In this document: one piece after another, positions 59,271 through 64,000 of the stretch | How positions within the stretch are numbered: position 1 is the first letter of the stretch | Layout of the letters: every line of letters starts with the position of its first letter | Made by a program: the position numbers and the translations under genes | Notes under the pieces: generated by a model | Told to the model about the DNA's origin: nothing | Database searches by the model: none | The model's input: only the letters and a program-made list of their open reading frames with translations | Source of the DNA: Solilutibacter tolerans | GTDB lineage: Bacteria; Pseudomonadota; Gammaproteobacteria; Xanthomonadales; Xanthomonadaceae | Direction of reading: 5' to 3' | DNA length: 64,000 nucleotides | Assembly (NCBI RefSeq): GCF_900155935.1 | Contig: NZ_FTLW01000002.1 | Coordinates: 434,001 to 498,000 of the forward strand

Positions 59271-60017
59271 ATGCGCATCTCGGTACCCACCAACCAACCC
59301 ACAGATCAAGGCTTGCGCATCTGCCGGGAACATCAAGCACTCGCTCTCGCCATTGCTACGAGTTACGGCTCAGCTTTGCCCAAAAAAATTAAATTGCATA
59401 ACGAGGCCAAGTTGCAGGGCGAATCGATCATGCTGACCCTGGTGATCCCCACGACTCCTCTTGGTAGAGATCAAGCTACTACAGGCTTCGTTGATAGGGC
59501 CTTGGCCGAGGAGCTCTCTCTCTGCTTGCAACGCCGACTTGATGCGAACAATACGGGGTTGGCTATTCCCGAACTGAAGCGGGACCAGAAACTCTTGGCG
59601 CTCAATAAGGCACTTCATGATGCGGGCGCAGCGGGTATTCGCGCGATGATAGAAATGCAGGACGGCTCGGAACAATCCTTGAAGTCGGTACCGCCGACAG
59701 ACGTTAGGTTGATCGAATCCGAACCGGAACCGCAACTCATTACAGGGAAGTTCCTTGTGTCGGGCTTCAACGTTGTCGGGGGAGCACGTCAGTTGGAGCT
59801 GTTCAGTCAAACGAAAGTCCAAGTCAAGTACTTCGTTGTAGATGCGCAGGTGTCAGAGATTAGGGCGACGGTCCCACTTTCTCTCACCACCATCGTCAGT
59901 ATGCGAACCTACATTGAAGGCAATTTCAGCCGCTCCGCACCTGATGACCATCACGCTGAAGCGATAGGCTTACCCTTGTTGGATGTGGGCAATTTGGAGG
60001 ATGACCCGGGCGAATAG
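59271..60017 (+). CDS. Unrecognised 248-residue island protein
   Basis: The ATG at 59271 has a good ribosome site (AAAGGAAGC eight bases upstream) and lies 28 bases after the giant gene's stop, so the two probably share a transcript. The N-terminal half is helical (EHQALALAIATSYGSALPKK; RALAEELSLCLQRRLDANNT) and the C-terminal half beta-rich (KFLVSGFNVVGGARQLELFS; VKYFVVDAQVSEIRATVPLS). The tail is acidic. I do not recognise it. It may be an accessory to the recombinase-like protein. Confidence 0.75.
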   Translation: MRISVPTNQPTDQGLRICREHQALALAIATSYGSALPKKIKLHNEAKLQGESIMLTLVIPTTPLGRDQATTGFVDRALAEELSLCLQRRLDANNTGLAIPELKRDQKLLALNKALHDAGAAGIRAMIEMQDGSEQSLKSVPPTDVRLIESEPEPQLITGKFLVSGFNVVGGARQLELFSQTKVQVKYFVVDAQVSEIRATVPLSLTTIVSMRTYIEGNFSRSAPDDHHAEAIGLPLLDVGNLEDDPGE

Positions 60018-60215
60018 CCCTTAAACGGCAACTGGGCTTTGAGGATTACAAGCATCTTGAGAGTCGACCGTCCGCTAACGGCCAGAAGCGGCCACTCGAA
60101 AAATTGCGCGATGGTGCTGTTCACCAATGTCGCGCCCTGGATACGACTTCGATCTCAATTCGCACCTGCGCCATCGAGTTTGCTTGGTGGCCTCACGCGC
60201 CACATTGGGGCTTCA

Positions 60216-60665
60216 CTAGAAGATCCACCTGCGAACCTTAGCAAGCAATCCAGTCGGGCGGACTTCTGGACAAGGCGGCACAGGAGCGATGACGGGCGCA
60301 TCGATCGCTTCGATGGCAGCCTGTCGCGCGTAGAACTTCGCCTTGACCTGTCCATCCCTAGTCCGCTCCGCTTCGATACGGGCAGTGCTCCACTGCAGTG
60401 CTTCCCTGACACGATTGTTTTCGATTACGTAGTGCGACTGGCAAGGCAGATTCCAACTTCCCACCGACGGCCATAGGGACACGCTTTCACCATCGAAGGT
60501 GAGGCGCCAATCGGTGGGGGTAAGGGGTGTCACCACTTCAAAGCCGCACCCGCAGCAGCAACTATGTACGACGGTGCCATATTGCATCGAGACATAGAGA
60601 ACACCGGGCTCCAAGTCGCATGGAACCGCCTTGACGAAACGAGGTTCGAGGACGTCGTGCTTCAT
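60216..60665 (-). CDS. DUF6527-type protein of the ubiquitin-like cassette
   Basis: From the ATG at 60665, which overlaps the E1 stop (ATGA), the protein has 149 residues. LYVSMQYGTVVHSCCCGCGF followed by TPLTPTDWRLTFDGE and LPCQSHYVIENN matches DUF6527. This small family is found beside bacterial multi-ubiquitin and ThiF genes. Conserved His34, Cys36-Cys40, Cys75 and His78 could bind zinc. The C-terminal 50 residues are variable and basic. A direct enzymatic role is unknown. A longer upstream reading to 60764 lies inside the E1 gene. Confidence 0.85.
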   Translation of the reverse strand: MKHDVLEPRFVKAVPCDLEPGVLYVSMQYGTVVHSCCCGCGFEVVTPLTPTDWRLTFDGESVSLWPSVGSWNLPCQSHYVIENNRVREALQWSTARIEAERTRDGQVKAKFYARQAAIEAIDAPVIAPVPPCPEVRPTGLLAKVRRWIF

Positions 60666-61837
60666 GATGTCTGGTCCCCATTGAGCAGCATGTTTCCGTC
60701 GATGGTGTAAGAGCAGTGATGCTCCTGTTCCAGGTCCCTGTAAAAGCCGCGGATCTTCTTCCACTTGATCACTGCCAGTGCCGCGTTGAGCATATTGAGC
60801 TCGGCAACCTGGATATTCGAGACATAAACATCGTCGCCGCCGCCATCGAAGGAGACGCGTTGGCGCAAGTGCTCGCGGGCGCCAGGAGTGCTCGTAGTTA
60901 CGCGCAAGATCCCACCCAATGAATCGCCTTTGAGTTCCAGGCCCATCCCGACATCGATGAAGGGCACCCCCATCGACTCCAACCGTTCGATGACCGCGCG
61001 TTTTGGCTCCCCTGCGTCCATGCTCAGGAATGCGAAGGTCACGCCATCCAGCACATGGACATTGCTGGCATCGAGCTGGACGGCATGCGCCACGATATGC
61101 CGGTGTATGCGCGAGTAGATTTCCTTGAAATACTCCACCTTCTTCCAGACCTGCCGCAGGCTATCCAAGCTGGGAGCGCCCGGCGCCCGAAACGCGTTGT
61201 GCTGCAGGAACTCGTCGTTGTCGATGAGGCGGATTTCAGCTACTGGCGTCTTCGCAACCTGATCCAGAATGTAAGACCCCGTCCCTCCCACCCCGACTAT
61301 GGCGACCCGCTCCCCTTTGAGGCGAGCCGTCAGCGCTCCGATGCCGACGCGGTCAGAGGCTGTTTCCAGGTAGTTGAAAACGCTCTCCTCGTCCTCGTCT
61401 GGCTCCCTGAACACCTTAGCCGACACTCCCGGCGACAGCACTGCGGCAGGGCCGGCGAGGATGTTGGCGTAGGTGGTCATTTTGTCGAAGTAGTTTTGAT
61501 AGCCGCGGTTGTCGGGTTTGCTGGAAAACATGTGCTGGGCTACCAGCCCATGACCCAGGTCCCACTGTCCCGTTCCCGCGGCAATCGCCTGCAGCGGCAC
61601 ACCATCGGCCTGGCATGGGAAATCGCCACAGAACTGGACCGTGTGCGGCTCAGGCTTTTGGGTCAGATCGCCTGAGAGGCACAGAGTGGAGATCAATACA
61701 CCGCGCTTGACCTCCTTCTGCGCATTTACATACGGGACCTCTCGCATCACCAGGAGACCGCCGACCGCCTGTATCAGGTAGCCGGCGTCCCGCAGGCGCT
61801 TTAGGTCATCATTACGACTGAACAGTGCGTCCGACAT
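60662..61837 (-). CDS. E2-like/E1-like (ThiF family) fusion enzyme
   Basis: The 391-residue protein has two parts. Residues about 1-120 look like the E2-like DUF6791 domain, with HTVQFCGDFPCQADG in place of the E2 active-site loop (candidate Cys 70 or 75). Residues about 160-391 form an E1/ThiF adenylyltransferase: AIVGVGGTGSYILDQVAK (Rossmann, 179-196), IRLIDNDEF (ATP Asp pair), HNAFRAPGAPS (Arg) and FAFLSMDAGEPKRAVIERL. It should adenylate the C-terminus of a ubiquitin-like protein and pass it to the E2 Cys. Its 5' end overlaps the ubiquitin-like gene by 26 bases. No separate JAB peptidase is seen. Confidence 0.88.
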   Translation of the reverse strand: MSDALFSRNDDLKRLRDAGYLIQAVGGLLVMREVPYVNAQKEVKRGVLISTLCLSGDLTQKPEPHTVQFCGDFPCQADGVPLQAIAAGTGQWDLGHGLVAQHMFSSKPDNRGYQNYFDKMTTYANILAGPAAVLSPGVSAKVFREPDEDEESVFNYLETASDRVGIGALTARLKGERVAIVGVGGTGSYILDQVAKTPVAEIRLIDNDEFLQHNAFRAPGAPSLDSLRQVWKKVEYFKEIYSRIHRHIVAHAVQLDASNVHVLDGVTFAFLSMDAGEPKRAVIERLESMGVPFIDVGMGLELKGDSLGGILRVTTSTPGAREHLRQRVSFDGGGDDVYVSNIQVAELNMLNAALAVIKWKKIRGFYRDLEQEHHCSYTIDGNMLLNGDQTS

Positions 61838-62567
61838 TGACGATGCTCCCGTTCTTGACCTCCATGAAGCCGCCCGCAGCGAGTTCGCCGCTGTGGGGGA
61901 CGGAAGCGACCTTTCGATAGGTCATGCTGTAGGTGACATTGGGCATCGGGGGCTCGCCCGGGTAGGCGATTGCGACCAGGTCCTCGAAGGTCTGGTGGCT
62001 TTGGGCAACTTCAACTTCGCGCCCGTTGACCACAATCTGGATGGCGTGCTGGGGCTTGTGGGCCGTGAAGAAGCGCTCCACGCCAGCGGCGGTCAAATCG
62101 ATGAGGTCGGAATCTTCGATCAGCCGATCATCGCCGCCAGGCACTTCCAGAAGGACCACCTCGTTTTCTTTGGCCTCACTCAACTGATAGAGCGTGCGCC
62201 CGGAAATGGCGGGCTTGCCCCAGCTCACCTGAGCCTGGTTGACCATCAGCCTGTAATCACGATCAGATTGGAAAGCGACGAACTTCTCGGCACCGGCTCC
62301 CCGCAGGTCGAACGGTTCATTGAGGAGAACGTCCTCGAAGTCTCCGGTGGACAGGATGGCAAAGAGGCTGAACTCGCCGGCGATGCTCAGGCCTGCGGCG
62401 GCCAGGATCTGCTGACCCAGAGGGATGGCGCTTTCGACATCCACGGCTCGGAAATCGAGGCCGTCTTGGGCGAACTGGATGCGGTAACGGGGGGCTGGGC
62501 GCAGAGCGCGGTCCTCGCGGATGGCCTGGCCTACGTCTTCAAAATCAATCGGGTCGTTCGGAGTCAT
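61812..62567 (-). CDS. Multi-ubiquitin-like protein with three tandem beta-grasp domains
   Basis: The 251-residue chain holds three beta-grasp repeats at about 28-100 (PRYRIQFAQDGLDF, ending EKFVAFQ), 105-168 (YRLMVNQAQVSWG, ending VERFFTAHK) and 175-246 (IQIVVNGREVEVA, then PNVTYSMTYRKVA). This is the poly-ubiquitin-like arrangement of bacterial multiubiquitin proteins. The C-terminus ends NVGRTVQS: a Gly is followed by a five-residue tail that may need trimming before E1 action. It is first in a three-gene overlapping unit with the E2/E1 fusion and DUF6527. A perfect inverted repeat lies 26 bases upstream. Confidence 0.87.
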   Translation of the reverse strand: MTPNDPIDFEDVGQAIREDRALRPAPRYRIQFAQDGLDFRAVDVESAIPLGQQILAAAGLSIAGEFSLFAILSTGDFEDVLLNEPFDLRGAGAEKFVAFQSDRDYRLMVNQAQVSWGKPAISGRTLYQLSEAKENEVVLLEVPGGDDRLIEDSDLIDLTAAGVERFFTAHKPQHAIQIVVNGREVEVAQSHQTFEDLVAIAYPGEPPMPNVTYSMTYRKVASVPHSGELAAGGFMEVKNGSIVNVGRTVQS

Positions 62568-62592
62568 GTCTTGTATCGCCTCTTAGATTTAG

Positions 62593-62609
62593 CCGAACGA
62601 ATTGTTCGG
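62593..62609 (-). promoter_or_regulatory. Inverted repeat (candidate operator) upstream of the ubiquitin-like gene
   Basis: CCGAAC-GAATT-GTTCGG is a perfect 6-bp inverted repeat with a 5-base spacer. On the minus strand it lies 26 bases before the ATG at 62567, just after an AT-rich patch (ATTAAT) that could be a -10 box. A repressor binding there would block transcription of the cassette. No regulator gene is adjacent in the window. Confidence 0.5.
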
Positions 62610-62654
62610 TCTCACCTATTAATCGAAGCGACATTGCTTGACCGGTAACACAGC

Positions 62655-64000
62655 CTAGAACGACTTGTGCAACGCCCCAAACGGTAGCGGGCCGCACAGA
62701 AAAAACGCTGGGCAGGTGGGGCAGGTGAAGTTGGATGGCTTTGCCATAAAGCGACCGGCGCGAACGCGGCCAATCGCGCCTTGCACCTTGTGCTTACTGT
62801 TGTCCAACTGCTTTGCCGACCGATCCAAAAACAGTTTGTTGCCATCCGAAAGGTAAACCAGCTCAACCTGAGCTGATGGATCGATGGCTCGCGCAGCGAG
62901 CAGCAACGAGGCGACCCCGATGTCGGCTTCGTCGTCAGAGCGCGCCTTTCCGGTGCTCACTTTGCGGTAGGTTTTGCGGCCGTCTGACTCCAACAGGACG
63001 TCGTCGGGCGTTACCAAAATCTTGTCATCACCAAAGGAAAGCGTAAGGGCGACCGGCTTCTCGGCCGAGCGACCCGCGCGGCTGGCCAGGAAAGAAGCGA
63101 GCATGCTATTGGCCAACGCCAGATAGTCCTCGACATACCCGTGCTGGTCCAATCCGCTGGCGGCAAACGACTCTCTCAATGCGGCTGTTATGACCGCCGG
63201 GTCCGCATCGTCCCCTTGCACCACCGATTGATAGCCTTTCCGCACCGCGTCATGCATCTGCAAGAACGCGGTTGCCTTGGACTTTCCGCCCACTTGCAAC
63301 AAATGAACATACAGATAATTGCGTTCACACCCATGGCCGTAGCGGCCCACCTGATAGCCTTCGAGAATAACCCCGCCCTCCGTTACCAGTTCTACAGGAA
63401 TGCTTTCCGGGACCGTAGGCGCTTCTGTCTTAGGCGTTACAACTTCGTTGCTGATGAAGCCAGCAATGCGGTCGATAAAGGGCGATTGCGCGCGCTTGGA
63501 TGGTTTTCGGTCGCCGCTACTGTCTGTGAAATTCACCGCATAGAAGAACAGCCGTGTACGCGCCCGGGATAGGCCGACATAAAAAAGACACTCGTGCTCC
63601 TTGAACGTCTCGTCGTTGTGATACTGCGCAGCTGCTCCATGAGCACCCTCTACCATGTTCGTCGGAGGTGGACATGGGCCTTGCGGCACCGTTCGCGGAA
63701 GGGTTCCCTGATTCATTCCCGGCAAATGGACAACTTCAAATTCAAGTCCTTTGGCCCCATGAATGGTCATGAGCCGCACGGCGTCGATGCTGCGAGCGGC
63801 AGCGGGCAATTGCCGGAGGTCACGCTCATCGGCCAAGCGCACCAACCTGCGGATGCGGTCGGTCAGTCGCTGGATGGGCAAGCCTTGCCCTTTCGGCTGC
63901 ACGCGCATGAAGTTCAGCAGTTGCCAGACGGCGATACCCTTGGCCCGATCGCCAGGCGCGCCCGACGCAACCAACTGCGCCGCCAGCTTGGAAGGCCCAA
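62655..64000 (-). CDS. UvrD-family helicase C-terminal half with RecB/Cas4-like tail (5' end outside window)
   Basis: The frame enters from the right edge without a start codon and ends at 62655. Motif V (RLMTIHGAKGLEFEVVHLPG) and motif VI (ECLFYVGLSRARTRLFFY) identify an SF1A helicase. A C-terminal region of about 200 residues follows, with a PD-(D/E)xK-like element (TPDDVLLESDG, YRKVSTGK) and CPTCPAFFLCG near the end, like the iron-sulfur cysteines of Cas4/AddB-type nucleases. The Walker A half lies outside. It is 87 bases upstream of the ubiquitin-like gene on the same strand, but the inverted repeat and a possible promoter in that gap leave open whether they are co-transcribed. Confidence 0.85.
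   Translation of the reverse strand, partial: GPSKLAAQLVASGAPGDRAKGIAVWQLLNFMRVQPKGQGLPIQRLTDRIRRLVRLADERDLRQLPAAARSIDAVRLMTIHGAKGLEFEVVHLPGMNQGTLPRTVPQGPCPPPTNMVEGAHGAAAQYHNDETFKEHECLFYVGLSRARTRLFFYAVNFTDSSGDRKPSKRAQSPFIDRIAGFISNEVVTPKTEAPTVPESIPVELVTEGGVILEGYQVGRYGHGCERNYLYVHLLQVGGKSKATAFLQMHDAVRKGYQSVVQGDDADPAVITAALRESFAASGLDQHGYVEDYLALANSMLASFLASRAGRSAEKPVALTLSFGDDKILVTPDDVLLESDGRKTYRKVSTGKARSDDEADIGVASLLLAARAIDPSAQVELVYLSDGNKLFLDRSAKQLDNSKHKVQGAIGRVRAGRFMAKPSNFTCPTCPAFFLCGPLPFGALHKSF

Larger units (their letters stand above)
53558..64000. mobile_element. Integrated genomic island (left part), tRNA-Arg associated
   Basis: Right of the tRNA-Arg fragment the content changes. The leader is AT-rich. 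The genes are unlike the core: a giant recombinase-like protein, an unknown companion, and a ubiquitin-like cassette with a helicase on the opposite strand. No core gene of the flanking chromosome reappears before the right edge, so the element is at least 10.4 kb. No repeated att copy, transfer genes or phage structural genes are visible, so its class (integrative element or island) is open. Confidence 0.75.

Noticed and set aside
60039-60476. 145-codon plus-strand frame overlapping the DUF6527 gene
   Set aside because: The minus-strand DUF6527 has recognisable motifs and start coupling; this frame has no ribosome site.
1-64000. CRISPR arrays, rRNA genes, complete insertion sequences
   Set aside because: No regularly spaced repeats, rRNA signatures or transposase genes with terminal repeats were found.

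Overview
The window reads as a chromosomal segment of a high-GC gammaproteobacterium, most probably of the Lysobacterales/Xanthomonadales (Xanthomonas, Lysobacter or Thermomonas-like). This rests on the gene content and order: ttcA-rdgC, plsB, an ECF sigma factor coupled to a Ser/Thr kinase with a TPR tail, tatABC-RDD, glyQS-tamA-tamB and a bioB-F-(transporter)-H-C operon. The genus is inferred from protein style and is not proven.

Positions 1-53,450 are ordinary core genome. From left to right they hold tRNA thiolation and recombination genes (ttcA, rdgC), phospholipid synthesis (plsB), an e(P4)-type phosphatase, Rep helicase, twin secreted Sel1-like proteins, thymidine kinase, an ECF/kinase signalling pair, MutM, a fatty-acid desaturase, a metallo-beta-lactamase-fold lipoprotein and an EF-hand protein. 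A decayed M13 peptidase gene follows, then acetyl-CoA synthetase, hemH with a hydrolase, a SYLF protein, the Tat translocase, glycyl-tRNA synthetase, the TamAB outer-membrane assembly module, MnmG, a PLP dehydratase, the biotin operon, ComF, HdeD-like and UbiA proteins, and a LysR/pirin/FMN-reductase cluster. Most neighbours overlap by 1-4 bases (ATGA, TGATG or GTGA junctions), so translational coupling is widespread.

One non-coding stretch stands out. At 40,370-40,515 a near-perfect sigma-54 (-24/-12) promoter is followed about 120 bases later by a strong intrinsic terminator, with no convincing ORF between them. This looks like an RpoN-dependent small RNA.

From about 53,511 the character changes. 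A 47-base 3' fragment of tRNA-Arg(CCG) marks the left attachment site of an integrated element that runs beyond the right edge. The island carries an AT-rich leader, a giant 1,711-residue protein with tyrosine-recombinase-like signatures in both halves, and an unrecognised companion ORF. On the opposite strand it carries a compact bacterial ubiquitin-like conjugation cassette: a protein of three tandem beta-grasp (ubiquitin-like) domains, an E2-like/E1-like fusion of the ThiF family and a DUF6527 metal-binding protein. A UvrD-type helicase with a RecB/Cas4-like Cys-rich tail lies upstream. A perfect inverted repeat lies in the promoter region of the ubiquitin-like gene. The most interesting hypothesis for the window is that this is a mobile, probably defensive, ubiquitin-like modification system linked to a helicase-nuclease.
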